Assembly (NCBI GenBank): GCA_012960105.1
Contig: DUBV01000005.1
Span: forward strand, 71,433 to 135,432
DNA from: Thiotrichaceae bacterium
Lineage (GTDB): Bacteria > Pseudomonadota > Gammaproteobacteria > Eutrophobiales > Eutrophobiaceae
DNA length: 64,000 nt
Reading direction: 5' to 3'
The position numbers and the translations under genes are program-made. The notes beneath the pieces are model-generated. The model searched no databases. It had not been told where the DNA came from and saw only the letters and a list, made by a program, of their open reading frames with translations. Shown here one piece after another: positions 1 through 9,578 of the stretch. Each line of letters starts with the position of its first letter. Position 1 is the stretch's first letter.

Positions 1-693
1 GCCAAAAATTGCCCACCAATAGGATACGAAAAAGTCTGAAGCATCTACCAGAAATTGAGTCAATGCCGGTAAATCAGCGCCAAAATCAGAAAATAGTTCC
101 GAAAATTGAGGTATGACAAAAATCATCAAAATGGAAACAACGATAACAGCGGCAGCTATAACTGCTGCAGGATAAAACAAGGCTGCTTTAATCTTTGATT
201 TTAATGCTTCGGTCTTTTCCATATAAGATGCAAGTTTATGTAGGATAGCTTCAAGAATACCAGCATGTTCACCAGCTTCTACAAGATTGCAATAAAGAGC
301 ATTAAATTCTAAAGGATGTTTTTTCAGCGCTTCAGTTAAATTATTACCCGCTTCAACATCAGCTTTAACGCCAAGAATTAAATCTTGCATGCCAGCATTT
401 TCATGACCACGACCAACGATTTCAAAAGCCTGTACCAAAGGTACGCCAGAGGACATCATAGTGGCTAATTGTCGACTAAAAACGGTAATATCTTTCGGAG
501 TTATTTTAGCTTTTTGTCCGCCGCCAAATAAGGGTTTTGGTTTTTTTTTGCACTTGAGAGGGTTTATACCTTGACGTCTAAGAACCGCTTTTACGAGTGC
601 TTCACTTTGGCCACTCGTTTCTCCCTTAACGCGTTTCCCTCTTTTATCCATGCCTTCCCAGACATACATATCTGCTTTCTTTACTTGAGCCAT
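1..693 (-). CDS. pilC: Type IV pilus inner-membrane platform protein PilC (3' part missing)
   Basis: The ORF track omits this gene because its stop lies outside the window. Translating the complement from the ATG at 693 gives MAQVKKADMYVWEGMDKRGK, the usual PilC/GspF opening. A cytoplasmic T2SSF domain follows, with DITVFSRQLATMMSSGVPL near residues 60-80 and a first membrane segment (AAVIAAAVIVVSILMIFVIP) near residue 180. PilC is the polytopic platform that couples the PilB and PilT motors to pilin assembly. It starts 7 nt after the pilB stop on the same strand, so the two are co-transcribed. About 230 residues are visible of roughly 400 usual for the family; pilD would be expected further downstream. 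Confidence 0.95.
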   Translation of the reverse strand, partial: MAQVKKADMYVWEGMDKRGKRVKGETSGQSEALVKAVLRRQGINPLKCKKKPKPLFGGGQKAKITPKDITVFSRQLATMMSSGVPLVQAFEIVGRGHENAGMQDLILGVKADVEAGNNLTEALKKHPLEFNALYCNLVEAGEHAGILEAILHKLASYMEKTEALKSKIKAALFYPAAVIAAAVIVVSILMIFVIPQFSELFSDFGADLPALTQFLVDASDFFVSYWWAIFG

Positions 694-700
694 AATAATA

Positions 701-2416
701 TTACTCTACAGTTACTCGGTTAACTTCAGTTAAACTGGTGACGCCAGAGGCAGCCTTCATTAAACCTGATTTACGGATGTCCCAAATACCCTCTAATGCC
801 GCCTGGTCAGCCAGTTGTACAGCATTGGCACCTTCAATAATCAAACGTTTCATATCATCAGATATAGGCATAACCTGATAGATGCCCGCTCTTCCCTTAT
901 AGCCAGGGTTTGTTTCTGTATCTTCGGCAGGGCCATATAAAGTGATCCCCTTTTCAATCAAATCATCAGGATAACCTTCATCTCTTAACGCATCATCAGG
1001 CATTTCGACGACAACTCGATTATCCTCTTTCAGGCGTCGAAGCAATCGTTGTGCTGTAATAAGATTAATACTAGTTGCGACTGCAAATGCCTGTATGCCC
1101 ATGTCCTGTAGACGGGTCAGGGTTTGTGGGCTGTCATTGGTATGTAGTGTCGACATAACCATATGTCCTGTTTGCGCAGCTTTTACTGCAATACCTGCCG
1201 TACCCAGATCACGTATTTCCCCAACCAGAATAATGTCTGGATCTTGCCGTAGGAAAGATTTCAAAGCTTTATCGAATGTCATGCCGGTTCGTTCGTCAAC
1301 CTGTACCTGATTGACACCAGGTAAATTGATTTCAACCGGATCTTCAGCCGTAGAAATATTGATATCGACCTGATTGAGGATGTTGATACCCGTATAAAGT
1401 GATACGGTTTTACCACTACCTGTAGGGCCGGTAACGAGGAACATGCCATAAGGTTTATGCAGATTGGTCAGGAACACTTCTTTCTGGTGATCTTCATACC
1501 CTAATTGATCAATTTGCAATGCAGCAGCATCTGAATCCAGAATACGCATTACTGTTTTTTCGCCAAACAGCGTTGGGCAAGTACTGACACGAAAATCGAT
1601 AGATTTTGTCTTTGAGAGTTTTAACTTAATACGACCATCTTGCGGAACTCGTCGTTCTGATACATCCAGTCGTGACATGACTTTTATTCGAGCCGCAATC
1701 TTCATGTTAAGACTCAGAGGAGGTTTTGCCACTTCCTGCAAAACGCCATCGATACGAAACCGAACACGGTACATTTTTTCATAGGGTTCGAAATGTAAAT
1801 CTGAGGCACCTTTTTTAATGGCATCCAGTAAACATTTATTAACGAAACGTACTACTGGTGCATCGTCAACATCAGAATCATCCTGTTCTTGTGCACCCTC
1901 TTCAGCGACTTCCAAATCGTCCAAGTCATCGAAATCATCGCCGTCCATGTCGCCGAGACCACCATCTGCATCTTCCATGGCTTTTTCTATCGCTTTAGCG
2001 AGTTTATCTTCTTCTACGACAACAGCATCTGTGCTTAAGCTGGTGGCAAATTTAATTTCATCTAAAGCTTGAATATTGGTGGGGTCAGAGACAGCAACTG
2101 CAAGGCGTTTGCCACGCTTGAAAATTGGTAGGGCGTTGTGTTTTTTGATGAGATCTTCTTTGACCAGTTTGATGACATCAGGGTCGATTTCCAAAAGATC
2201 GAGATCAACCAGTGGTGCACCAAATTCCTGTGCAGCGGCTAATGCTATAGCACTACTGGCAACAAGGTTGTTTTCAACAACGAGACTAACAAAAGGTCTT
2301 TTCTTCTTTAATGACTCTGCAAATGCACTTCGCGCCTTTTCTTCGTCTAGTAGCCCATCAAGCACGAGCTTGCGTGCCAAACCAGTTAGATTTAATTTTT
2401 TTGTTGAAGCCGCCAT
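701..2416 (-). CDS. pilB: Type IV pilus assembly ATPase PilB, lacking the zinc tetracysteine motif
   Basis: This is the hexameric extension ATPase of the type IV pilus in the cytoplasm. An N-terminal MshEN-like domain spans about residues 1-145. A very acidic linker follows (residues 148-185, many D/E), then the GspE motor domain. Walker A GPTGSGKT lies near residue 330, the Asp box AEDPVE near 357, Walker B DPDIILVGEIRD near 392 and the His box HTNDS near 425. The length of 571 residues is normal. One feature is odd. Most PilB proteins carry two CxxC pairs between the RRL and GYKGR motifs. Here that stretch (residues about 460-506) reads RRLKEDNR ... LYGPAEDTETNPGYKGR, with no cysteine at all. 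The gene is upstream of pilC in the same operon. Confidence 0.96.
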   Translation of the reverse strand: MAASTKKLNLTGLARKLVLDGLLDEEKARSAFAESLKKKRPFVSLVVENNLVASSAIALAAAQEFGAPLVDLDLLEIDPDVIKLVKEDLIKKHNALPIFKRGKRLAVAVSDPTNIQALDEIKFATSLSTDAVVVEEDKLAKAIEKAMEDADGGLGDMDGDDFDDLDDLEVAEEGAQEQDDSDVDDAPVVRFVNKCLLDAIKKGASDLHFEPYEKMYRVRFRIDGVLQEVAKPPLSLNMKIAARIKVMSRLDVSERRVPQDGRIKLKLSKTKSIDFRVSTCPTLFGEKTVMRILDSDAAALQIDQLGYEDHQKEVFLTNLHKPYGMFLVTGPTGSGKTVSLYTGINILNQVDINISTAEDPVEINLPGVNQVQVDERTGMTFDKALKSFLRQDPDIILVGEIRDLGTAGIAVKAAQTGHMVMSTLHTNDSPQTLTRLQDMGIQAFAVATSINLITAQRLLRRLKEDNRVVVEMPDDALRDEGYPDDLIEKGITLYGPAEDTETNPGYKGRAGIYQVMPISDDMKRLIIEGANAVQLADQAALEGIWDIRKSGLMKAASGVTSLTEVNRVTVE

Positions 2417-2571
2417 TTTCTAATTTCTTGACCTATTTTTATCAAGTATTTTGGTAAGATATTAGAGTATATGAGCTAAATAACCAACTGTTTTAATTAA
2501 TAAATCAGTGCAAATCGTAGGATTTTGCCTAAATTGCTATTTTCAATAAAAAATCAATAAACGATAGAAAA

Positions 2572-5163
2572 TCATGCCACATTTGTCTCAAGTTCAGAAA
2601 ATTGCAATTTTTCGTCCGTTATACTGATTTTTATCTGTGATCCCGGTCTATATAGCCCAGCCAGGATTTTTTCGGCAATAGGTGTTTCAAGTTTATCCTG
2701 AATAGCACGTTTTAGTGGGCGAGCGCCATAAACAGGGTCGAATCCGGCTGTGCCCAGGCTCGTAATAGCATCATCAGTTAATTCCAATGAGATATCTTGT
2801 TCATTTAAACGTTGTCGTAAACGGTCAATCTGTATTTCTGTAATAGCGTGGATTTGTTGTTGAATGAGTGCATGAAAGACGACGACATCGTCGATTCGGT
2901 TGAGAAACTCAGGTCTGAAATGACGGCTGACTTCATTCAAGACGACTTCTTTCATATTGTCATATTCTGAATCAGCAGATATTTCCTGTATTAGATCAGA
3001 ACCGAGATTAGAGGTCATCACAATAACCGTATTTCTAAAGTCTACAGTACGCCCTTTTCCATCGGTCAAACGTCCATCATCGAGCACTTGCAACAAAATA
3101 TTAAATACATCGGCATGAGCCTTTTCAATTTCGTCCAGTAATATCAAACTATAAGGACGTCGTCTGACGGCTTCGGTTAAATATCCACCTTCTTCATAGC
3201 CAACATAACCAGGTGGTGCACCAATCAAGCGTGCAACAGCGTGTTTTTCCATATATTCAGACATATCAATACGGATCATGGCATCTTCACTATCGAATAA
3301 AAACTCCGTTAGGCTTTTGCATAGTTCAGTTTTACCTACACCTGTAGGACCTAGAAAAAGAAAACTGCCATTAGGTTTGTCTGGGTCAGAAAGGCCTGCT
3401 CGTGATCGACGGATAGCATTTGAAACAGCAGTGATAGCTTGCTCTTGTCCAACCACACGGTTATGTAAAATACTTTCCATAGACAATAGTTTTTCACGCT
3501 CGCCTTCCATCATTTTGCTGACGGGGATGCCAGTCCAGTTTGCAACTACTTCGGCAATTTCATTCTCAGTTACTTTATTTCTGAGCAACTTCATATCTTG
3601 CATTTCAGCCTGACTAGCCATATCCAGTTGTTTTTCAAGTTCTGGAATGACTCCATATTGAAGCTCTGACATCTGATTTAAATCGCCCGTTCGTTTAGCG
3701 GCATCAAAATTGATTCTTGCTTGCTCAAGTTTTTCTTTGATGTTGTGCGTTCCCTGTAAGGCAGCCTTTTCTGAAATCCATATTTCTTCCAGATCGGTGA
3801 ATTCGCGTTCTATTTCTTTAATGCCTGTTTCAAGTAATTCCAATCGTTTTTTTGATGCATCGTCTGTTTCTTTTTTTAATGCTTCCCGTTCGATTTTCAT
3901 TTGAATCACTCGACGTTCAAGTCGATCCATCGACTCTGGTTTTGAATCAATTTCTATACTGATGCGGCTTGCTGATTCATCAATTAAATCGATGGCTTTA
4001 TCAGGTAATTGTCGGTCAGTGATATATCGATGAGATAAGGTCGCAGCAGCAACGATAGCGGGATCGGTTATCTGTACATTGTGATGTACCTCGTAACGTT
4101 CTTTTAGCCCTCGAAGTATAGCGATGGTGTCATCAACAGTAGGCTCTTTTACCAGTACTTTTTGAAAACGACGTTCTAGTGCAGCATCTTTTTCGATATT
4201 GTCTCGGTATTCATTTAGTGTTGTTGCGCCGATACAATGAAGCTCGCCTCTAGCCAAAGCCGGTTTAAGCATATTACCCGCATCCATAGCACCTTCGGCT
4301 TTACCTGCGCCAACCATGGTATGTACTTCATCGATAAACAGTATTATTTGCCCTTCCTGTTTTGAAAGATCATTCAGCACGGCTTTCAAACGCTCTTCGA
4401 ATTCACCTCGAAATTTAGCGCCGGCAATTAATGCAGCCATATCAAGTGATAATAATCGTTTATTTTTTAACGATTCAGGTACTTCACCATTGATGATGCG
4501 TTGTGCCAAGCCTTCTACAATGGCTGTTTTTCCTACTCCGGGTTCACCAATTAAAATAGGATTGTTTTTTGTACGTCGTTGTAAAACCTGAATCGTGCGT
4601 CGAATTTCTTCATCGCGACCTATTACAGGATCCAATTTTCCTTTTTCGGCACGAGCGGTAACATCAGTCGTATATTTTTCTAGTGCTTGTCTGTTTTCTT
4701 CAGCGTTTGCGTCACTGACTTTTTCTCCGCCACGTAAAGCATTAATAGCAGAATTAAGTTTGTTTTTGTCAGCACCGTTTTCTTTTAATAAGGAGCCTAA
4801 TTTTTCTTTGTCTTCCAATACAGCAAGAACAAAAAGTTCACTTGCAATAAAATCATCACCTCTATCCTGAGCGGCCTTATCCATTAGATTCAATACGCGA
4901 TCTAAATCGCGGCTGATATGGACATCACCACCAGCACCGCTAACGGTTGGTAACGAACCAAGAAGCTTTACTATTTCTGAACTTAGTTTATTTAGATTAA
5001 TACCTGAGCTGGTCAGTATATGAGGAAGTATTGCGCCATCTTGATTAAGTAATGAGTAAGCCAGATGGACGGGCTCGATATATTGATGCTCACGACCGAT
5101 CGCTAAGCTCTGTGCATCGGCCAGTGCCATTTGTAATTTTGATGTTAGTTTGTCAGGTCGCAT
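2572..5163 (-). CDS. clpB: ATP-dependent disaggregase ClpB
   Basis: ClpB is an AAA+ chaperone that threads aggregated proteins through a hexameric ring together with DnaK/DnaJ/GrpE. The domains run in the usual order. These are Clp_N repeats (1-150), nucleotide-binding domain 1 with GEPGVGKTA near residue 206, the coiled-coil M domain (about 410-520), nucleotide-binding domain 2 with GPTGVGKTE near 607, and the C-terminal D2-small domain. The ClpP-docking IGF/IGL loop of ClpA/ClpX was not seen, which fits ClpB. The 863-residue length is normal. The start at 5163 has a strong ribosome site (GGAAGG, 5 nt before ATG). A heat-shock-type promoter lies about 60 nt upstream. Confidence 0.97.
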   Translation of the reverse strand: MRPDKLTSKLQMALADAQSLAIGREHQYIEPVHLAYSLLNQDGAILPHILTSSGINLNKLSSEIVKLLGSLPTVSGAGGDVHISRDLDRVLNLMDKAAQDRGDDFIASELFVLAVLEDKEKLGSLLKENGADKNKLNSAINALRGGEKVSDANAEENRQALEKYTTDVTARAEKGKLDPVIGRDEEIRRTIQVLQRRTKNNPILIGEPGVGKTAIVEGLAQRIINGEVPESLKNKRLLSLDMAALIAGAKFRGEFEERLKAVLNDLSKQEGQIILFIDEVHTMVGAGKAEGAMDAGNMLKPALARGELHCIGATTLNEYRDNIEKDAALERRFQKVLVKEPTVDDTIAILRGLKERYEVHHNVQITDPAIVAAATLSHRYITDRQLPDKAIDLIDESASRISIEIDSKPESMDRLERRVIQMKIEREALKKETDDASKKRLELLETGIKEIEREFTDLEEIWISEKAALQGTHNIKEKLEQARINFDAAKRTGDLNQMSELQYGVIPELEKQLDMASQAEMQDMKLLRNKVTENEIAEVVANWTGIPVSKMMEGEREKLLSMESILHNRVVGQEQAITAVSNAIRRSRAGLSDPDKPNGSFLFLGPTGVGKTELCKSLTEFLFDSEDAMIRIDMSEYMEKHAVARLIGAPPGYVGYEEGGYLTEAVRRRPYSLILLDEIEKAHADVFNILLQVLDDGRLTDGKGRTVDFRNTVIVMTSNLGSDLIQEISADSEYDNMKEVVLNEVSRHFRPEFLNRIDDVVVFHALIQQQIHAITEIQIDRLRQRLNEQDISLELTDDAITSLGTAGFDPVYGARPLKRAIQDKLETPIAEKILAGLYRPGSQIKISITDEKLQFSELETNVA

Positions 5164-5217
5164 TTTTACCTTCCTATTTATATAGCAGTCTTAAATATGG
5201 GAAGACGTATAGAAAAT

Positions 5218-5245
5218 AAATTGGGACGAAAAAACAATCTTCAAG
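5218..5245 (-). promoter_or_regulatory. Candidate sigma-32 (heat-shock) promoter of clpB
   Basis: Read on the minus strand, the sequence is CTTGAAG, 13 nt, then CCCAATTT. The sigma-32 consensus is CTTGAAA, 11-16 nt, CCCCATNT. The -10 element ends about 55 nt before the clpB ATG, a normal leader length. The -35 box is also the downstream arm of the gdh terminator hairpin, so the two signals overlap. Confidence 0.6.
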
Positions 5246-5278
5246 CCTGTGAGATAAAATTAAATTACAAGGCTTGAA
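5231..5278 (-). terminator. Rho-independent terminator of the glutamate dehydrogenase gene
   Basis: On the minus strand, downstream of the gdh stop, TTCAAGCCT and AGGCTTGAA form a perfect 9-bp stem around a 21-nt AT-rich loop. The run GATTGTTTTTT follows directly. The loop is large, but the U-tract is good. Confidence 0.6.
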
Positions 5279-5321
5279 ATTATGGCAACGCAACTTGTTA
5301 GAAAGGCCTCAGTTTATAAAA

Positions 5322-6743
5322 TTAATAAACACCAATATCAATATATGAGCGTACTATTTTTTGAATTGCGACAACATAAGATGCGGTTCTAAAGTCATCA
5401 ACTTTTTCATTAGAGTCCAGCACTTCTTTTAATTGTTGATAACTGCCTCGCATGGTGTCATCAAGGCCAGAACGAACCAGATCAAGTTCATCTGCGCCGC
5501 TTGCCAACTCTTTTTTCATCCATTCTTCTGGTTGCTTGCCGGTCATAGCTTCCAGTGCTTGTAGCATTTGTGTTCCACGCATTTCATCGTGTTGCCTTTC
5601 CATGCGACCAAAACGAATATGAGCCAAATTGCGTACCCATTCAAAATACGAAACCGTCACACCACCCGCGTTAACATAAGCATCAGGCAATATAGTGATA
5701 TCACGTTGACGTAAGATATTGTCAGCTTCAAATGTGACCGGTCCATTTGCAGCCTCTACAATCAATTTTGTTTTTATTCTTTCAGCATTTTCTTTGGTAA
5801 TTTGTGCTTCCATTGCAGCAGGAATTAAAATATCACATTCAATTTCCAAACCGGAAGCGCCGTCTTCAGAGAATGTTGCATCAGGAAAACCTTTAATAGT
5901 TTTATGTTCGTTAATATGGTTACGTACATTTTCAATACATAGGCCTTCATCATTAACTAAGACGCCATCTCGTTCGACGATAGCAATAATTTTGCTTTCA
6001 TCTTCTTCATCCAATAATTTTGCCGCGTAATAGCCTACATTTCCCAGGCCTTGCATGACGATACGTTTTCCGCCTAGACCGGGTGTTAGTCCTGCTGCTT
6101 TAACATCATCTGCATGGCGAAAGAATTCACGGATGGCATAAACAACCCCACGACCTGTGGCCTCGGTTCTTCCTCGTATGCCACCATGGGCAACTGGTTT
6201 TCCCGTAACACATGCAGCGTAATTTATATCTTCAGGATGGAGGTGTTTGTAGGTATCAGCAATCCATGCCATTTCTCTTTCACCTGTTCCCATGTCCGGT
6301 GCTGGGACATTGGTGGCGGGACTGAGAAATCCTTTACGAATAAGTTCACGTGCGAAACGTCGAGTAATCCTTTGCAGGTCATCACGTGTATATTGATAAG
6401 GGTCGATTAATAGTCCGCCTTTAGAACCACCAAAGGGAACATCTACAATGGCACATTTATAGGTCATCAATGCTGCCAATGCTTCGACTTCATCTTCGTT
6501 AACTATTGGAGCGAATCGAATTCCGCCTTTTGAAGGTAACCTGTGACTGCTATGAGTTGAACGCCAACCGGTAAACACTTCAATTTTGCCGTTGATTTCT
6601 ACTGGGAAGTTGATTTTTATGGTGGAATTACAGGCTTTAATAGCTGCTGATATACCTTCATCAATTTCAAGTACAGTTAATGCGCGATCAACCATAAAAT
6701 TGACACTTTCGCTAAAACTTAGCGACTTATTGTCTTGTCCCAT
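5322..6743 (-). CDS. Glu/Leu/Phe/Val dehydrogenase family glutamate dehydrogenase
   Basis: This enzyme catalyses reversible oxidative deamination of glutamate to 2-oxoglutarate. The N-terminal ELFV_dehydrog_N domain carries the catalytic loop CAIVDVPFGGSKGG near residue 100. Its C-terminal Rossmann domain contains GLGNVGYYAAKLL near residue 235. The length of 473 residues is a little longer than the usual 410-450 for the hexameric family, with a helical C-terminal extension. The start is supported by GGGAGA 6 nt before the ATG. The gene sits between pgeF and clpB, two genes that are often direct neighbours in gammaproteobacteria. Cofactor preference (NAD or NADP) cannot be read with confidence. 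Confidence 0.9.
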   Translation of the reverse strand: MGQDNKSLSFSESVNFMVDRALTVLEIDEGISAAIKACNSTIKINFPVEINGKIEVFTGWRSTHSSHRLPSKGGIRFAPIVNEDEVEALAALMTYKCAIVDVPFGGSKGGLLIDPYQYTRDDLQRITRRFARELIRKGFLSPATNVPAPDMGTGEREMAWIADTYKHLHPEDINYAACVTGKPVAHGGIRGRTEATGRGVVYAIREFFRHADDVKAAGLTPGLGGKRIVMQGLGNVGYYAAKLLDEEDESKIIAIVERDGVLVNDEGLCIENVRNHINEHKTIKGFPDATFSEDGASGLEIECDILIPAAMEAQITKENAERIKTKLIVEAANGPVTFEADNILRQRDITILPDAYVNAGGVTVSYFEWVRNLAHIRFGRMERQHDEMRGTQMLQALEAMTGKQPEEWMKKELASGADELDLVRSGLDDTMRGSYQQLKEVLDSNEKVDDFRTASYVVAIQKIVRSYIDIGVY

Positions 6744-6804
6744 TCTGTTTCTCCCTGATTTTTATCAAACAGTTTTTAAACTAAAGCTTAGTCTAATATT
6801 GTGA

Positions 6805-7548
6805 CTATTCCATCCAGATCATTGATGCAGTACGTCCAGTATTGCCATCTCGCCGATATGAAAAGAATAATTCGTCCATTTTGTATGTGCATAGATTACA
6901 CTCAAAAATTGCGCCAACTCCACTGTTTTTTAGAAGAATTTTGACAATTTTATTTAAGTCACAATGCCAATGATTCATGTCGGTTTGATGAAATGCACTT
7001 TTGAGCAAATTTGAATGATTTAAACAGTTTTCATAAACATCTTTGCCGACTTCATAGTGCTCGTTGCTGATGCAAGGGCCTATCCAGACGAATACTGTTT
7101 CGGGCTCAGGAAATACCTTAATGGCTTTTTCAATGATTCCTCCGCAGATTCCTTTCCAGCCGGCGTGAATAGCGGCGACTTTTGTTCCGTCTTTATTACA
7201 AAGCAAAATGGGAACGCAGTCTGCAGTCATAATGACGCAAACCTTATTTTGTTTTGTTGTATAGCAGCCATCGGCATTTAGGCTATCAGCTGCTGTATCG
7301 AGGGAAATGATCTCTGTACTATGAATTTGATTTAGCCAAGTGGGGTCTGATTGTAAATTAAGATGCTTTATCAGAGTTTCACGGTTTTTATTAACATTAG
7401 TGGACTTATCACCAACATGTAGGGCGAGGTTAAGATCATTGTAGGGTTTGTCGCTATGCCCCCCGAGTCTGATTGATACGCCCGCGCGAATATGTTCTGG
7501 AGCCGACCAATCTGCCCGAAGCCAATATCTATTTATTTGTTTGGTCAT
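6805..7548 (-). CDS. pgeF: Peptidoglycan editing factor PgeF (YfiH/LACC1 family)
   Basis: This is a cytoplasmic copper/zinc-type oxidoreductase-fold protein. YfiH was described as removing misincorporated residues from UDP-MurNAc precursors, and related proteins have purine nucleoside phosphorylase activity. Family motifs seen are TADCVPILL near residue 108, AAIHAGWKG near 128, IGPCIS near 157 and the end FFSYRRDG, with the usual His/Cys/His metal ligands. The length of 247 residues is typical. It overlaps the 3' end of rluD by 20 nt, so translation is probably coupled. The rluD-pgeF order is widely conserved. Confidence 0.93.
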   Translation of the reverse strand: MTKQINRYWLRADWSAPEHIRAGVSIRLGGHSDKPYNDLNLALHVGDKSTNVNKNRETLIKHLNLQSDPTWLNQIHSTEIISLDTAADSLNADGCYTTKQNKVCVIMTADCVPILLCNKDGTKVAAIHAGWKGICGGIIEKAIKVFPEPETVFVWIGPCISNEHYEVGKDVYENCLNHSNLLKSAFHQTDMNHWHCDLNKIVKILLKNSGVGAIFECNLCTYKMDELFFSYRRDGNTGRTASMIWME

Positions 7549-8485
7549 AGCTGTTTAATGCTTCTATTAATGAATTTATATCATTGGGTAGAACAGCATT
7601 AAATTTCATTTTGTCCTTGGTGATAGGGTGGGGAAGCTCGAGGGAATATGCATGTAATGCTTGGCGCTTAAAGTTTTTAATAATTTCACGTAATGGGGAA
7701 TCGACGCCTTTTTTTACGGAATTATTATTTCCATAAACAGGATCTCCGACTATAGGGTGTTTGATGTAAGACATATGTACTCGTATTTGGTGAGTTCTAC
7801 CGGTTTCTAGTTGAACATCCAGATGAGTGTAATGTTGAAATTTATTGATAATCCGATAGTGAGTTACTGCCTTTTTACCAGAATTTGTCACAGCCATTTT
7901 GATGCGGTTAACGGGGTGTCTTCCCATGTTGTTTTCGATAGTTCCCCCCGCAACAAGCTGTCCACAAACTATTGTCTGATATTCACGTTTAATATTTCTT
8001 TCCTGTAGCTGATGAACCAGAAAGGTATGTGATTCTAACGTTCTGGCGACAACCATTACTCCGGTAGTTTCTTTATCGAGACGATGAACGATGCCTGCAC
8101 GAGGCACCATATCAAGCTTGGCATCAAAATTTAGCAGGGCATTTACCAACGTGTGATTTGGGTTTCCTGCCCCAGGATGTACGACGAGTCCTGTCGGTTT
8201 ATTAATAATAATAATCGCATCATCTTCGTGAATAATATTGAGTTCGATATCTTCCGCCTCATGTTTTTCGATGCTATTAAGTTCTGTGCTTATTTCAATG
8301 ACATCGCCGAAATTGACTTCGTCCTTTTGTTTATAATTTGAGTTATTAACACTAACGTCACCGGATTTAATCCAGGATTGAATTCTAGAGCGCGAATGTT
8401 CAGGGCATAGTTTGGAAAGAGCCTGATCTAGACGTTTTCCTGATAGCTCATCGGGAACAGTAATTTGAAATTGAAATTTACTCAT
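7529..8485 (-). CDS. rluD: 23S rRNA pseudouridine synthase RluD
   Basis: RluD modifies uridines 1911, 1915 and 1917 in helix 69 of 23S rRNA. An N-terminal S4 RNA-binding domain (residues 15-75) precedes the RluA-type catalytic domain, with the signature GIVHRLDKETTGVM and its catalytic Asp near residue 140. The assignment to RluD rather than RluC rests on length (318 residues), on the neighbour pgeF and on the divergent bamD, the standard arrangement. The ATG at 8485 is the only sensible start. Confidence 0.93.
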   Translation of the reverse strand: MSKFQFQITVPDELSGKRLDQALSKLCPEHSRSRIQSWIKSGDVSVNNSNYKQKDEVNFGDVIEISTELNSIEKHEAEDIELNIIHEDDAIIIINKPTGLVVHPGAGNPNHTLVNALLNFDAKLDMVPRAGIVHRLDKETTGVMVVARTLESHTFLVHQLQERNIKREYQTIVCGQLVAGGTIENNMGRHPVNRIKMAVTNSGKKAVTHYRIINKFQHYTHLDVQLETGRTHQIRVHMSYIKHPIVGDPVYGNNNSVKKGVDSPLREIIKNFKRQALHAYSLELPHPITKDKMKFNAVLPNDINSLIEALNSYDQTNK

Positions 8486-8608
8486 ATATGTTTGAACCTA
8501 AAAGCCTCAGTTGACAGGCTCTAAAATTAGTATGTATGTGTTTAAAAATAGCAACTTTATAGTGTGAGAGATGGTCATCTATAAATTATCTTTACCTGCC
8601 TGCTTTAT

Positions 8609-8700
8609 TGCACGTTTTTCAAGCTCATTTGCTTAACAGCGAAAGCCTTACGAGAATTACTATGCTCGGCTTTCTGGTCGTGCAACTGAACTTGAAAAAC
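8609..8700. repeat. Nested inverted repeat between rluD and bamD
   Basis: GTTTTTCAAG at 8614-8623 is exactly complementary to CTTGAAAAAC at 8691-8700. Inside this, GAAAGCC (8641-8647) pairs with GGCTTTC (8668-8674). TGCACG (8609-8614) can alternatively pair with CGTGCA (8679-8684). The element lies in the 293-nt divergent intergenic region and has no good open frame. It could be a structured leader of bamD, a small RNA or a degenerate palindromic repeat. Confidence 0.45.
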
Positions 8701-8778
8701 TCGCACTCAAATAGCTTCAACTGAGGATTCTAGCTTGTGGCTTTGCCCTCAAGATAGGATTAGGCTAACCTACAGTCT

Positions 8779-9552
8779 ATGCGACATTTATATACTTTAT
8801 TACTGATTTTTATCATTTCCGGTTGTTCTTATTTTGGCGACGAAAAAGAAGATGAGACCGTAAATTGGGATGCTGAGCATTTTTATGCTGAAGCAAGAGG
8901 GGCACTGGACTCTGGAGATTATTCAAAAGCAGTGGAATTGTATCAAAAGCTGGAAACCAGATATCCATTTGGGGTGCATGCACAGCAAGCTTTGTTGGAT
9001 TTAGCTTATGCACATTATAAGGATGAAGAACCTGAGGCGTCTATTGCTGCAAGTGATCGCTTCATTAAGCTATACCCGCAAAACGTCCATGTTGATTATG
9101 CATACTATTTGAAAGGTCTTTCAAATTTTAATAAGGGGAAAGGTTTTACTCAGCGTTATTTACCCACAGATGAATCTCAACGGGATCCCGGTGCGGCTCT
9201 CCATGCTTTCCAATCTTTTTCCGAATTGATAAAACGTTATCCAGATAGTGAATATGTTGCAGATTCAGAACAACGTATGCGATATTTGCGAAACGTACTT
9301 GCAAAAAATGAAGTGCATGTTGCGAATTATTATATGCGCCGGGGTGCCTTTATTGCCGCTGCCAACAGAGCAAGGTATGTGATCGAAAACTATCCGCGCA
9401 CACCCTCCGTGCCTGATGCCTTGGTAGTATTGGCAAAAACCTATCGTATATTGGAAATGAATGATTTGTCGGATGATGCCTTGCGGGTTTTAGAGTTGAA
9501 TTATCCTAATCATCCTGGAGCCTATGAAGCAAAAAATGTGAAGGTTAAATAA
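8779..9552 (+). CDS. bamD: Outer-membrane assembly lipoprotein BamD (ComL)
   Basis: BamD is the essential lipoprotein of the BAM complex, which inserts beta-barrel proteins into the outer membrane. The signal peptide ends in a lipobox (IISGC), so Cys16 is the lipidated residue. TPR-type helical repeats follow, starting with FYAEARGALDSGDYSKAVELY and the family hallmark ETRYPFG near residue 57. The middle FSELIKRYPDSEY and the end ALRVLELNYPNHP are also typical. The length of 257 residues is normal. The gene is divergent from rluD, as in many gammaproteobacteria. Confidence 0.96.
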   Translation: MRHLYTLLLIFIISGCSYFGDEKEDETVNWDAEHFYAEARGALDSGDYSKAVELYQKLETRYPFGVHAQQALLDLAYAHYKDEEPEASIAASDRFIKLYPQNVHVDYAYYLKGLSNFNKGKGFTQRYLPTDESQRDPGAALHAFQSFSELIKRYPDSEYVADSEQRMRYLRNVLAKNEVHVANYYMRRGAFIAAANRARYVIENYPRTPSVPDALVVLAKTYRILEMNDLSDDALRVLELNYPNHPGAYEAKNVKVK

Positions 9553-9578
9553 ATATAGTATTTTGAATACTCCATCAA

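Noticed and set aside
1095-2423. Plus-strand ORFs of 71, 84 and 115 residues inside pilB
   Set aside because: They are antisense shadows of a strongly conserved gene and have no family features.
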